A DNA stretch of 64,000 nucleotides, taken from assembly GCF_015706575.1 (NCBI RefSeq), contig NW_024037074.1, forward strand, positions 23,921,334 through 23,985,333. Reading direction: 5' to 3'. Origin of the DNA: Patiria miniata. Its lineage: Eukaryota; Echinodermata; Asteroidea; Valvatida; Asterinidae. The number at the start of each line of letters is the position of its first letter. Position 1 is the first letter of the stretch. Both the position numbers and the translations under genes were made by a program. Below the pieces are notes generated by a model that was not told where the DNA came from, made no database searches, and saw nothing but the letters and a program-made list of their open reading frames with translations. This document shows positions 36,128 to 49,430 of this stretch, one piece after another.

Positions 36128-36649
36128 TTAACCTTAACTCCCTGTGCAATTATGCTAGGATGCAACCTCAATCCTGCAAAATCCTCCACCTGCCTCCATG
36201 TAAAAATTGCAAACAGCCTCAATCCTGCAAATTCTTTGTTCTCTGTTGAATGTGGTTCTTGTAGAGGTGACCCCTGCCTCAATCCTGCAAAATCCTCAGT
36301 TATTTCTTGAATGTGGCCCTTGGTGGGGTGATGACCACTGCCTCAATCCAGTAAAATCCTCCAGCAATCACTGTCAATTGAGGCAGAGCTAGTGACATCC
36401 TGGAGCAGTGCGGAGGATTTCAAGTATAATCTAGGCCTAAATTTATGCACGGCTGATGAGCATAAACAACACAAGGTCCGGCCCAAGACCTTGATCGAGG
36501 TCTTGGGCCGGACCTTGTGTTGTTTATGACACAGTGAATCCTGCAAAATCAGCCACACATTTTTGCAATATATACACATGTAGCCTCAGTCCTGCAAAGG
36601 CCTCCATTTTGCAAAGAGGATTTTGGAGGATTTGGGAGGTTAGGGTTAA
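36128..36649 (+). mobile_element. TTAA-flanked MITE, family A (copy c) with inverted duplication
   Basis: It starts TTAACCTTAACTCCC and ends GGTTAGGGTTAA. It is longer than its sisters (522 bp). The family's AACACAAGGTCCGGCCCAAG block is followed, after TGATCG, by its exact inverted copy: arms 36461-36491 and 36498-36528, 31 bp with no mismatch. Confidence 0.85.
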
Positions 36650-37619
36650 GGTGATAATTTAATTAACTTTCTCAGGGTATTCTAAGTTTTCTAAAAGCCT
36701 CGTTCGCATTTTACTTTCTTGGGTAAAACTTACAGAAACTGTTGTCAACTTAACCAAATTAAGTCCAGTGCGAATGCACGGTAAACTTCCCAAATTGTCA
36801 AGTGTCGACTGTCAATTTCATTAAGTTTTACGATCTGCAACGGTAACAGTTTTGCAGGGCCAACCAGAGGAATTATAATTGTACATGTACCTAATCAATG
36901 ACTTTCCGTGGTCCGTACCGGTAATTATTAACCCAAGTGAGTACGCAGGGTAGAATTACCACAATTGAAAGTTAACCATTACTTTCAGTAACTTTTACAA
37001 AATCAAGTCCAAGCGAACGCAGCTTAAGTTGAACGCAGCTTTAGTTTGCATCATTTCTGTGCCCAGACACTGGTTGCTGAACTGTTACAGTACATACATG
37101 TACATGTACTGCCATGCACAACAAATTCAAGAAGGCAAAGTGTATTTCTTCATTCAACCCGAACCTGTTGAGGGCCCAAAGTTATGATACACCTCCTTCA
37201 TCCACATCTCCCAAAAGTAGGTCAGTCAAGCATCACATCCCATACAGTCATGTCTGAATGTACACTATAGGAATACGCAAGTACGAATGTACAAATAGTT
37301 TTCACCAATCAAAGAAAACTATGTACTCGCTATACTGCTATACATGTACATGAACCGGTGGTATTTGGAAAACCTTGGCAAAAAACTTGGGGGAAAAAAA
37401 GAGAGAAAGAGGACACAAATGCATTATCTAACCCCCCCCCCCCTACAAATTGAAAGTGAAACGAGGAGAGACAACGAGGCTTTCACACACTCCAAGGCGA
37501 TCAGTTAAATGCTGTGGATGCCCGTCCCGCTATCTCAACCCATCCATCAAGAAATACTCCTGCACTTAGTAGAATAACATTCAGATCAACAGTATGTACA
37601 TGTACGCTGTCAGCATGGT

Positions 37620-38110
37620 ATCAATGTTCCCTTTTTTCCCCCTTCCCGTTGCACACTTCATTGAATCTCTTTTGGAGTCAATCGATGCGCATGCAATAAA
37701 GATAGTTTCCTGCGTCCATTTACAGACACCTGTATTTATAGGAAGGCTTAATGTATCACGTCGTCCGTTCTTTTTAAGTGCGCGTAAAAAGCAGAGCGGC
37801 CAGAGTGGAAGTTTTACATTACGATTGATGGCTGCTACGGTACGCGGGGCATTAATGTACTCAAAAACAATATGACAGGGCCCGCTAATGCCTATCTGTA
37901 TCCATTTACTTAAAGGCACTTTAAAGTTCCGTTAAAAGCTCCTAAAGTACGCGTAGCACCATTAAATTGATGTAGACAGTCATTTACATGTACCGCTAGA
38001 CTTTGGCCGTTTGGATGGCGCATTAGCCGCGACCATTTACAAAGTAGGTTCAATATCTTGAAACTAATGACAGGCAGACAGGAAGAATTAGAATTCATGG
38101 TGCCATACTG
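37620..38110. other. Unique CpG-containing block (candidate regulatory DNA)
   Basis: It is free of the window's repeat families. It has homeodomain-type ATTAAT/CATTAATG words, repeated TCCATTTAC text (37717, 37900) and CCGCTAATGCC/GCGCATTAGCCGC words. No convincing exon. Evidence is compositional only. Confidence 0.2.
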
Positions 38111-38360
38111 TGAAATGTCACAGTATCAAAAAATATGACAAGATCGCTAGTAATGCCTACATGTACATGAAGATAGCCCCGATATCCATTCAGTGCAAAA
38201 AACTACTATAACATTGATAGTACTGGTACACTGGTCTTTTAGAATACAACACACAGACTCAAGTTATCAAGTTTATCATCTCCCAGTACATGTAGATAAA
38301 AAAGCCACTGTAAACCAGGACTTAATCATACCTGGGATGAGGAACCGAAATTTCATCCTT

Positions 38361-38420
38361 TTTGGTGAATTCTCACATTTTTCTACTTTTTTTGGTGAAT
38401 TCTCACATTTTTCTACTTTT
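38361..38420. repeat. Perfect 2 x 30-bp tandem duplication
   Basis: The 30-bp unit beginning TTTGGTGAATTCTCACATTT occurs at 38361-38390 and is repeated exactly at 38391-38420. Identity of the copies suggests a recent slip. Confidence 0.95.
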
Positions 38421-40744
38421 TAAACTACACGTGTTTGCAAACAAGTCCCAACGAACCACATTTTTACTCTGCGCACAAAATGACCAAAATCCAATCCTTC
38501 CGACATTACGTTTAAGTGCATCGGTGCATGAAACACACTACATGTTAATGAATGCACAGTAATAACAGGATCCATGTTCCAATTTGTAGGGCACGGAAGT
38601 GGTTTCATCCACAGATATCTTCATTCAAGGCTTCACACTGCGAGAGCGCAAGTTACAAAGTGCCTCTAATGCATTTTAAGATGCTCGGCACGAAAAAGCA
38701 CATTAGATGAAACCGACTGCTGTTTCCTGTTACGCAAATACAACATGTCTGATGAGTTCCAAAGAAGCTGTACACGATGAGCCAGACTGAACCCCCCCCT
38801 ACCCAGTAGATAAAAAAAAAGCCACTGTAAACCGGGACTTAATCATACTAGCCAAGAAATTACCAAATTGATGGGGCATGACAGCGTGCGCGCTGCTGGG
38901 GTAAAAAAGCACAAGCCCTGCTGGCACTAATGGTTAAGAGGCAAAGATCCATCAAGCATCGTCGGTACTGCCAGCTCTCATTAACCGCAGCAATATATCT
39001 TGTGCCTGTGCATGAGTACAGCTTCACTTGCAACAAATTTTCATTTCGAGTCCTCATGTTTCGTGTACTCATCGACGTATCAAAAATTGCAATAATGCTG
39101 CGATGTACGTAGTAGCAGGCCGGATGAAAATCTGTATTGTGACACTTAGAATGACTAACCATTTCTAGCAAATAATAACGGACTATTTTCGGAAGTAATT
39201 TTGTGGACAAAAGCATTTAATATTTAAGCTGTTCCTCCTAAAGAAGTCAAAAACTAATACATAGCTGTGGCAGTCTTGAACAAGTTGAAACCACTAGAAA
39301 AACTAAACCAATGCACAGTGCGTGAACAACTTCTGAACAAATACAAAATTTGCAAGTGCACACATGTATGTTTAAATTTATGTACCTTTGTGTCCCATTT
39401 AACTACATGTATATGTTATCTTCATATTGCCATTTCAAAGGCATTTTGGTGCCTTTTTGTCTTAATGTTAATGCAAATTTCCATATACATGTATATTCAT
39501 TTAAGCAAAACCGTGATGCCATTCACGGCAGAAAGATCAGTGTCACATCAGCTTCAGCATAAAGTCACCATAGTTTGGGGGTTTGCTGTGGTTAATTTAT
39601 TTTCTGCTTTCAGTGATTCATTGTTGTTTCAGTACATGACAGTAAGAAAACTTTGAGAAAACTTTCTGCCCAAAATGTTTTCAACAAGCAAACTTTTGGG
39701 TTTACAATTTCAAGAGAAAAACCTAATTCAAAGAGTGTGTTCCTAAAGTGACATCACAGCAACAGCGCCCTCAGTTGTTTCAAAAATTGTTTTTTACCAA
39801 AAAGGGATTTCTCATACTTTTTATACATTTCAGAAGAATAGATATTTGCTTCAAATATGCACCGTTTTAAAATTAATTTCATGAACCCTTTAAAACAATA
39901 TATGTGATGCAATCAAGCCACATGTAAATGAGTCGTTTGTCAGAACTTTTATTTGGAGATTCAGGCCAAAACAGGGCCACTTCATCACATCACTTCATCA
40001 CATCTTCGTGTTCCGACTTCCATAATTTTTGAACTAAAGATGGCATTAGCACGCGGTTTTCACAGCAGCAATGCTGAGATTGTGCTCTTTTCAGATCTGT
40101 AAAAACAAAATTGACCAGGGTCGACAAACGACTCAATTAGCTTGATCACACCACATATGTTCACAAAACATATCAATGATACATACCGGTATGTGTACAC
40201 ATACTGTTGCATGAAAAAGTGATATTATTACATAACATGTACAGTGTACCGTACATGTACATGTACATGTATCACTACTCACATTATGATTTATTGGATA
40301 ATGCACATTCATTTCAGCACATCATGAACTAACTAAAAATTAATTTGACGTAAACTGTATCCTATTATGCCCTAACAGTTCAATAATTCATCCCATAGTG
40401 TTGCCTTTTCACTGTCATTCACTTCCCAAGGTAAAGCTTTTCTGAATCTGTAATATATTCCTGCCCAGCAGCAGTCTCTGGTTGAAGTCAATCATTTTAA
40501 AAGACTACAGTTCACATTGACCATGTTGGTGTGTATCATATGCACACATGCACCTGTAGTTAAGTACCATGAACTTCAGATGATGAAAAAAAGAAAGTAC
40601 ATTCAATAAATTTAAATGATTTGGTAACTGAAAACAAAAATTAATTGCAAAACTACATTTTACAATACATGTCGATGTACATGTACATACATGTATGTAC
40701 TGGTACATGTATGAAGAGTTTATTTTCAAATTCAGAACGAAATA

Positions 40745-41060
40745 AATGCCATAGCAGTGGAGCACATGATTCATGATCGTGAGATTGTGGGTTCGAGCCC
40801 CGCTGTGGCCATGCGTGTTGTGCCCTTGAGTAAGGCGCTTTACCTCAATTACTCCTCTCAGCCCAGGTGTTAAATGGGTACCGGCATTATTCAATGCTGG
40901 GAAGGTAACAGACTCGCTGTGGAGGAGGTGTGGAGATCCCCCACAGCAGCATTTCATAGACTCGAGTCTGGCCAAATCACTTCGAAAGAGAGATAGGCAC
41001 TCTGTTCCTGTGAATACAGGTTTGTCCCCTTTAAATGCCATTTTGTTACATTTTAGAATC
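40745..41060 (+). mobile_element. tRNA-derived SINE
   Basis: The head contains AGCAGTGGAGCAC (degenerate A box) and GGTTCGAGCCC at 40790-40800 (B box). A GTGTTGTGCCCTTGAGTAAG / GCGCTTTACCTCAATTACTC body and a GGTGTTAAATGGGTACCGGC block follow, then a tail that merges with AT-rich DNA near 41050. SINEs are Pol III transcribed and moved by LINE machinery. It shares a family with 23255-23440. Confidence 0.8.
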
Positions 41061-41904
41061 CTGCTCTCCTGGCTGCCCAAAGTCAATTTCGACTGCTGTT
41101 TAACACAATTTTATTACAATAAGGCCAAAATAGAGTTTAGAAACAGCAGTTACACTGTTTTTATTCTTTAAAGTTTCAAATTTGTGCAAATTTTTCACTT
41201 TTCAAATGGATCTATCGCATTTTGGAAGTCAACTCTTCATATGTGTAAACAGATATGCACCTTCACTGAAATAAAGTGTATCATAAAAAAAATAAAAAAA
41301 TTTAAAAACCCTGCAACTTACCAACTACTCAAACATGTAAGTTACAATGTAACAATTTGTGTTAAGTCAAACGAATTGTTGTACAATGTACATAGATTTA
41401 TGTACAATGTATATACATGTAAGTACACTCTATGCTTCAATTATCATAGCCACAGACTTTCAAATCAGAAGTAAATGAACAAAATAATCCATATTTTCTG
41501 CATTTCTAGACAAAGATGACACAGACCTGCACGTACACATAATACTGTACAAGTATTTAGAGTGCTGTGATGTGAGGCTTGTTAACATGGAGAAGGAAAA
41601 AAAGGTCTTATAGAAGGTTTGCATTCTCTTCAAGGGCACATAAATGTCTGATTGTGGCATTAATCCGCCTTGCATTCCTAATCCAATTGAGGAGTCCATT
41701 CTCCGGGCACAATGGGATTGTCAGCGGGGATCCTTCAAGATGGAGTTATGTATCGTAGCCAATGGCCAGCAAGCTGAGGGCTTCTTCTTGAGGGGAGTGC
41801 AAGACACAATGTGATGTACAATACAGCATTCAAGACTGAATACAAGGATATTCAAGGGCTGAGCAATGTAACATGCACATCTACATGTATAGACTATATG
41901 AGAT

Positions 41905-42112
41905 GGAAAAGCTCCCCTAAACAAAACCTCAAGAAAGGGGAAGAACTGCTGAGAGCAGCGGAAGACAAGCGGGCCCGCAGAAAGGAGCACAGCAACTCTG
42001 ACAGAGCTGGGACCATCCTCGGACGTGACCTACATGTATGCGGTAGAGACTGCCACTCTCGCATTGGTCTCTACAGTCACAGACGATGCTGCTCCAATAG
42101 GACAGAAAACTA
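41905..42112 (+). mobile_element. LINE-like 3' coding tail fragment
   Basis: A plus frame ending at 42112 reads KKGEELLRAAEDKRARRKEH, then CGRDCHSRIGLYSHRRCC, then a stop. The motif CGRxCxSRIGLxSHxRxC next to a charged helix is, to my recollection, typical of the C-terminal end of ORF2 in many invertebrate non-LTR retrotransposons. The first cysteine of the usual C-x2-C pair is not visible. No reverse transcriptase domain lies upstream, so this is a 5'-truncated or decayed fragment. Confidence 0.55.
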
Positions 42113-42462
42113 GGATACATCATTCATGGCCATCTTTGACCGACGGAGGCCTACTATAGACTATATGTGTACAGATAGACAGTCCAAGGCTTCAACAAAT
42201 TACTCTAAAATTTATCGCTCTAAAATTTATCAATGTGTATGGATATGAAAATTATGATAGTCAATAAAACTCAATGTAATGAATGTATGGAATTACCACA
42301 GGTTGTACTGCCAAATTCTGATTATGTCCTCTTGAACATATGACATCCAAAAAACAAAAACAAAATAGAAATAAAGCATTCAATAATTGAAACAGTTGTA
42401 CTTGAAGTTGACACCACTGAAGTTTGATGAAACTGCACTCCGTTTTATGTACCACTTCAGAA

Positions 42463-42655
42463 TAAAGCACGGTTCATACTTCATGCGAAAGCAAATGCGA
42501 AGCGAATTTGACGTCATGAAACATTCGCTGCGAAATTCGCCCGAGTTGAAATGTGTTCAACTTTTACAAATTCGCAGCGCGAATACATGTACCTGCCATG
42601 ACGTCACAAATTCGCATTCGCGTTTGCTTTCACGCCGAGTATGAACCGGGCTTTA
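42463..42655. mobile_element. Foldback MITE with AAGCMCGGTTCATACT ends
   Basis: About 193 bp folds almost end to end. The left arm reads AAAGCACGGTTCATACTTCA then GCAAATGCGAAGCGAATTTG, and the right arm is its imperfect complement ending GTATGAACCGGGCTTTA. TA flanks both sides (42463-42464, 42654-42655), a possible TA target duplication. Both arms carry TGACGTCA or a near match. Confidence 0.8.
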
Positions 42656-45600
42656 GCACTGCATGCATGCTCAGTTCATTTTTTTAAGTGTTAAAAATGT
42701 ATACGTGCACAGGTGTAAGTGTAAGGATAGCGCCTTCCAGCTGAGTGCATCACCTCTCCCAGGTTAAATCAAAATTGACAGGGAGGAGAAAATAGTGTCA
42801 AACTGCTAATAACACCTTGCAAGCGTGCCGATCCTTGCCATAGGCACAAGCACTTCACACCCAAGTGATGTTCTTGATCCAGTAAAAGCTTGGCCAAGTT
42901 TTCTTGATTGCTGAGAATGCTTGAATAGAAAAGTACGCATCAGGGTTGTTTTGGGGTGGTTTTTTTTGGGGGGGGGGGGGGGGGTTGAAGGTGGGTTGGA
43001 GGGGGGCAGAGGTATGGCCTGTCATAGGTCCATGTAAAAATATATACATGGCAACATGCCTTACAGTGCCCCTCTTCAGTATACTGTGGGTTTTTCAATG
43101 CGTTTTGAAAATCAAAATAGGTTTTCACAGTTTTGAAGGTTTTCAAAGTGCCAAAATATAGCATTTATAGGTTTTTAGGGGCAAAAACAAATTTAGTCGG
43201 GCACCATTTTAAAACAGTGTTGTAATTTTGTAATTTTGCGTCTGGCCAGAAGCCAGACTGAGGGAGCGATGGTCGTGTATCCAAAACCTGTAAACGCTTT
43301 TTAGTTAGCGCAATATGTAAGGGAGCAGACTAATGACCAGCCTGGCAGCTCATGCACGATGTCGATGTTACTGTAGTGTATGGTCCGACGCTACTGTTTT
43401 CTCTGATTTCTGTCTTGACTATCCAAATTTCCCGAAGAATGTTCGTGTCGGTCGAGATCGTAAGTGGGTGTAGAATTCTCAAGCCTTATGGCCTTACAGA
43501 GGTAACCTCAAGCTCCACCCTGCATTAACGTGAAGCACAAACTGGCTTTGGATCTTAGTTTGAAAAAGTGGGTCTCGGGACATATATTTACAGGAACCAA
43601 GATCAAGTTAACATGATTTCATCAAGTTGCATGCTCACTTTGAATGTACACGTGTACAAATGTAGAAGTACAAGTACATGTATCTCTCTATAAAGTGTCG
43701 TCCAGCGGCTGTGCTTCACACTTTAGAAATTCAGTGTGCACAAGCGTGACCTATTCATCCATTCACAATCGATACGCTCCGCCAAATACCATTGGGAATA
43801 CAATGGGTGCAAACTGACTTTGCGGAAATACCATTTTAATTTGGCACAAAAAACTTTCGCGACAAAAGGAACGCCTGCATGAAAGCCCGGGGAGAAATTT
43901 TCCCACACTTTTTTTTGTATAGAGTGTCTGGCAACAGAGTTGAAAGCCCTGGATATTTGAGTTTTGTCATATTCGCGTTCCAGTTAAACACCAATTTTTT
44001 TCATTTTCCGTTCTAGATTTTTGGGCTGGTGCCAGGACATCACACTATGAATTGTGATTGATGTATGTCAAAAGGAAATAAATAAGTTGACTTTTTTTCG
44101 GGGTGCCAAACCTTTTACTCTCAATCAGCCTGGTGCCTGCCAACTCAGGGGACTTACAAGTACAGGTTTTTAACACCTGGTACAGTGGGGTGAGAGGCCT
44201 GGCTTTCCTGGCAAACCTCAAGCAAGGTTGGCCCAAGATTTGTGGGAAGTTTTTGGAGCGGTATCAATCACGCATCAACAGGTGGTTAGCGATGGGGTGT
44301 AGTTGATGGGCTTGCCACTGAACTTGGCTCTGTACACTGTACATTCCTGTATACATTGCTATTCTTCAAATCTTGGCTTCATCCTGGGCTCCACAATCAT
44401 TTTGACAAATTTACTTATGTTTTCCAAGCAAAATTACTTCCAAAGTTTGGTATCATAGACTGTAGTACATGTAGAGGCCTTTCCACATTATCCTCTTGGC
44501 CCCAAGTATAGAAGACGTGTTGGATTCTTGCTCCAGAGTTGGTGTGAAAGGGATTTACATGTACGTAACCTCTGTGTTTGACTGGTGTTCAGCACTGAGA
44601 TTTTGGACAGTGTACAAGCATGGTCCATGGTACAAGGCCATGCAAGGCCCATATACATGTACATGTATGTATTGGTGTACTGCTTCTTTAAGTAGAAAAT
44701 GCAGCTCTCCATTGAGCCAGAAGGTCTCTGACATGTACATGTACACTGTTAAAGATCATGAAGTTGAAGCCTGAAGTCAAGCATGCTGGGGATGAAGTAT
44801 AGCCAAGGTTTGGGACAACCCAAGAAGCACTGCATTTCTATGCGTGTTTAATTCAGATCCCACATGTAATAAAATGGTGTTGGGCTAGCTCCGCCAGAGA
44901 CACTTAAGGTCTGCGGTTCAACCATAGATGGTTATACAAGAGCTTTTTTTTATTACACGAGGGAAACCACCTTTATCGCCTGTGATGTTCTTGAATTTGA
45001 AAGCAGTGAACACAGAAAAACCACAAGTTTTGTACACTTACAAAAAAGTTACATGTAGAAACCCACATGTCCATTATTAGGTGTACTGACCATAGCGATA
45101 TATTTCTACATTGTACCTCACAATCACAATTCGCATACATGTAGATGAAAAAAAACCCATTAAAATGAACACAAATCAAATTCAAAATTGACATCAAAAT
45201 TGAAGTTTCATCAATATTACCCTAACATATTTTTGGAATTGGCACTGAAATTTGCAGTATGAATCAGCTTTAGCTTGGAATTCAAAGAATGCTTGAAATA
45301 TTGGGGAGGAAGAGGAAAAACTTGTACATGTTGATTGTGCCATTTCTATGTGCCAAAATCAATGTAATCCCTTCTAAAACTACATGTATTTGGCCTTGGT
45401 TAGACCCAATTTGCCTAAATGGCTTCTGAGCTACATCACTAACACAGTTGCCAGCGTATACATTATACCTGTCAGCATGTACTCTGTGGTGCATGACCAG
45501 GTCATTACTACACAAAACCAAAGGCAGGATCTTTGGAGCCTTTGCCACCAACTTAAATGAGTGGCATATTTCTTAGCAGGAACAGCTGGTTATTGTCAGT

Positions 45601-46430
45601 TTGTACATGAACTTGAACCATACACATTATGCCTTCATGGCAGACAGTATAAATTACATGTAAACGTCTCAAAAAACACACACAAATCTTCTTGTGAAAT
45701 ACACAATTATTGTGAAATAATGTTCTGGGCTTGGAACGGTATTGTTCTTTTTCTTTTTTATTGTTCTTTTTATTGACAATAATCAATATCACTGTTCATG
45801 AGCTTAATAATTTTAAATCAGAGTTCTTTGAAATTGAGCAAAATCATCCCAGGCATTTTAGACATAAATCACATAATAATCAGCTTTTAAAATCAGCTCC
45901 ATCTTTTAAAAGCTATGTGCATTCCTTCCAATTTTTAAGTGAAGCAAATTTTAACACACATTAATTTAATTTTAATTACACATACACTCCCAAGGCAAAA
46001 CAGCATCCTGGCCTACTGTCCGAAATGTCGTGTCACCAAACTGGTCTCCTTAGAACCATGAAGTCACAAAAGAGATTTGACTTCACAGTGCTACTGCAAA
46101 CCTCACAACGTTTAACTTTCCACCCTGCAAACTGAACAAGTCTTATTCCTTATATTACATTTATAAATACCCCAACATCGGACAATGATTGTTTAAAATA
46201 CATGTGCATGTACTTCCAAACAAATGTACATGTACACTTGTACGTTTGCCTTGAACTACTGAAATCTAAAATCTAAAACAAATTTGTGACGTTGCTGTAA
46301 CCAATTCCTTGAGCTCAACCAGACCTTACTATTTCTCTTCATTTTTAATACCAAGGTCGCTATTTGGGGAAAAAAAGCAGGCAAAAATTCATTTTCTATC
46401 AACCATACATTCTGGCATTCTAGTTAGGGT

Positions 46431-46785
46431 AGCGTGGGTATGGCGCAGTCCTTAAAGCACTCCCCTCTCAACCGCTGTGGCCTGGGTTCGATTCCCGGCT
46501 CGGGTCATAAATGTATGTGAGCACATGTAGAACTTTCATTGATTCCCTGCTGTGCCACAGGGTTTTTTCTCCGTGTTCTCCGGTTTTCGTCCCTACGCAA
46601 AAAATCAACACTTTCGATCTTCCTGTGCTCCGTGATCAGACATGGGTCGTATGGCGGCTACCTAAGGCACCTTTACATGCCTTCAGCTCGACCATTATTG
46701 TGGCTGCGCCCTTTACAATTCAGCTTCTGCTGCCAGTAAGGACAATTAACCCCCCAACTATATTTTGTTTATTTATGTAATTAAA
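46431..46785 (+). mobile_element. tRNA-derived SINE, second family
   Basis: A-box-like TGGCGCAGTCC and B box GGGTTCGATTCCC are spaced as in a tRNA gene. The body GATTCCCTGCTGTGCCACAG, then TTTTTCTCCGTGTTCTCCGG, ends in AT-rich DNA. It is related in layout to the SINE at 63628-63917 and is distinct from the 40.7-kb family. Confidence 0.8.
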
Positions 46786-47719
46786 ATTTCTGAGCAGAAT
46801 GACTTCAAATCCTTCTTGTCCCGACCGTCCCTATCCCCCCCTTCCCAAACCCCTCCCCTCCCTTCCATCCACCTGAAAATTTATGCAAGTGGGTTAAGGG
46901 TGTAATTAGTGGTTTTGACAGAGGATGGGATTTGGCCCAGGACAGGTTACCGGATACTCTCATCCATAAAAGAAAACTACCCTGGGAAGGAGATTGAATA
47001 CTGGGCTTCCCTCCAATGTTGTTGTTATGTTCCGAGGGCAATTCCCTGTAACCTCCATCTCATTAACGGCGCTCACTGGAGGACGGTCTGTGCCCCAAGG
47101 GTGGTGATTTGAGAAAAGCGCTCGCTCCAACAACATTTTCCCCCCAGGTCGCCCAACTCCAATTTCAAAACTCAAGGTATTCATAATTCTGGTTCCACAG
47201 AAACTCACACTAGCACATAAATTACATTGAACATTCACGAGTGCAGTGTTTCATTATTTCAATCTTCATATTACCACTGGAGATCGTGTTGGGAACTTTT
47301 TTTTGTACCTAAGCATTAAAGTTGACTGCAAGTTCATTGTCACCATGTTAAATTTGTAGTCATACAATTAAATTGCAATAAATGAAATCAAATCTACTAA
47401 TCAAAGTCAACAAAATTTTGTTAAAGATTTCCAACGAAAATAAAGATTCTCTCAACCTGTGCACGTAAACATAGACACCAGTTGTACTTGTTTTGGTTCT
47501 TAATTTGCAGTAATTATGCCCCATGGAATGGAATTTAATATCCGTTGGCAGATGGCGTCTGTTAAAAAGTTCAATGTTGTTATTGTTCCATTGATAGACT
47601 TGGCGCCAATGAAAACATGTTAGACATGTACAGGTATGTCACATTTGAAACAAACGATACACTGTTAGTTTGTCAACTTGCTTGGCAGCAACTGCTCATC
47701 ATGCAGAAACTCTTACGGG

Positions 47720-47840
47720 TTTCTTTGGGCGCGATGGGTGGATCTGCGCGGTCGGGCCGCGCTAGCGGTCGATCACGCTGCGCTATCGGCAGACCATGTC
47801 GCCATCGGTGGATTGCGCTGCCATCGATCGATCCCTTTTT
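47720..47840. repeat. CpG-rich patch of diverged short repeats
   Basis: The words GGTGGATCTGCGCG, GGTCGATCACGCTGCGCTAT, CATCGGTGGATTGCGCTGCC and ATCGATCGATC recur in loose register, giving a CpG density far above the AT-rich flanks. It could be a decayed tandem array or part of a GC-rich element. Confidence 0.5.
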
Positions 47841-49357
47841 TTCCCTAATTCACGCCTCTGGAGGATTGTTTTTTTAAAAGTGAAGTAAAGTCCGAGATTT
47901 CCCAGAACATCGCATCAACGCCAATTTCTGCGTGATCAGGCAATAGTGCAAATCCACAGACTGTGGCCAATAGTGTAAGCCAGTGGCCAGGATTTATGTG
48001 GAAAAAGTAGACACAAGCTACCCACTCCGCACGAGAACTGACAAGAATTCCTGATGGGACACCTTATTTGTTTTCGTTTGCCTGGGAAAACATGAGCGCC
48101 CCAGTAGCACCTGTCTACTTGCTCCTGCGCACACGCACAGAAATTTCTCGTAATTCTCTTGGAACAGACAGGTAGCTCCAGAGTACAATTGAGGGGTTCA
48201 CTCAACATGTGCTTGGGGGACAATCACGCTGCATTAGACTGGATAATTTACTACACGTGTCCTTAAGAAAAAAAAGAAGGGGAAAAAAATTTAAACCTTG
48301 AGGATTCAGGCAAATTTTTCTGTTTCCTTAATGCTGGATTGCTCTATGATTGTACAAATGTACGTGATCTCAGGGGGCGGCACACGCAAGAGCAAATATC
48401 CCATGGCTACACAACAAACTTACTGACAATTGAACATTCGACACCGCCAAGTGCCGCAAATAAATAAACCATTTCCATTCAACACATTTTTTTTCTTCTC
48501 CCTGGTCACGTTTTTGCTTAGTCAAAGTTGGAAGCAGTTTTTTTAAAACCCGGTACAACAAAAAATTCTCAGTGCCCCAAAGCAAACCCTGGCATTTCAG
48601 GGGGGAACAAAAAAATCTGTTCAAGGTGGGAACATTATTGTTCGGAGAAAAAATGAGAAAAAGCTGCCGGGGCTTTTCGTTCTGATTACGGCTTTCTTTG
48701 GATTGAGACGCAGATTGCGCGGGCACAATACCCGATGCCCCAGGGTTTTGACTCTGTGGTAATATAACATCCTCTATGATCGGTTTCCCTATTCAGAGCA
48801 AAATCCGCCGACTCAATGCTAGGCTTCACAGACTCTGATTGAAGCCAACCTTCTATCCCCATTCCCCCCCCCCCCCCAAAAAAATTGCATGTAATCGGTC
48901 TGCAAAACCTTTCGAGAAACTTTTTAAGTTTGCATGTGTGCCTTTTGCATGTGTGTGGCAGTATTCAATCAAGTTGTGGGCTTTCAGTTTCACCTGCAGA
49001 ATATGACCCCAAAAACACTTGATCACTTTCCTTTCTTTTGAACCAAAAAAATTCTGTACAGTGTACATGTATGTGGACTCTCATTTTTCAATCAGCAGAA
49101 CATTTTCAACAGCGGTTTAAAGTTTCTCTTCAACATACAATGTGTATATTCTTTCTTTTTTTTCTCCAAACGAAAATCCAATCTCTATAATTTATTGAAA
49201 CGGCAAGCGCTACCTTTCCCTACTTTCAACATTTTCAACCCTCTGAAAAAAATATATTTATGGTTGCTTTTGGCTTATAAGCCGCCAACAAAATATGCCT
49301 GAATTCTTGTCGGGAAGCAATTACATGTACAATGTAGTTCCAACTTTGTGAAAAAGT

Positions 49358-49430
49358 AATATTCCATAACCAAACGTGGGTGTTTTTTTGTTAAGATTGT
49401 CTCATTCAAAAGTGAACAACATTTTTTTGC
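49358..49430. repeat. Dispersed repeat shared with 7350-7430
   Basis: See 7350-7430: the same block order, ending in CATTCAAAAGTGAACAAC. Confidence 0.55.

Larger units (their letters stand above)
30530..46430. other. Gene-poor stretch: CFAP410 5' intron or intergenic DNA
   Basis: No exon could be assigned. It holds the foldback MITE, families A, I and J, a SINE, a LINE tail and tandem repeats listed separately. Stretches with only unique or low-complexity DNA: 31700-33200, 33550-34320, 34750-36120 (C tracts near 35246 and 35344), 36650-37600, 38430-40700 (dense ACATGTAC words near 40190-40270), 41070-41800, 42700-46430 (G17 near 42967). The first CFAP410 exon may lie here unseen. Confidence 0.4.

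Noticed and set aside
40505-41086. 193-codon minus-strand open frame
   Set aside because: It overlaps the tRNA-derived SINE on the opposite strand and AT-rich DNA; no family features.
42290-42352. Possible CFAP410 first-exon end (minus: ...YNLW then GTAATT)
   Set aside because: It would supply the TG needed before the 19-nt microexon, and N-x-W is family-like, but the rest does not match the well-conserved N-terminus and the donor is weak; probably chance.
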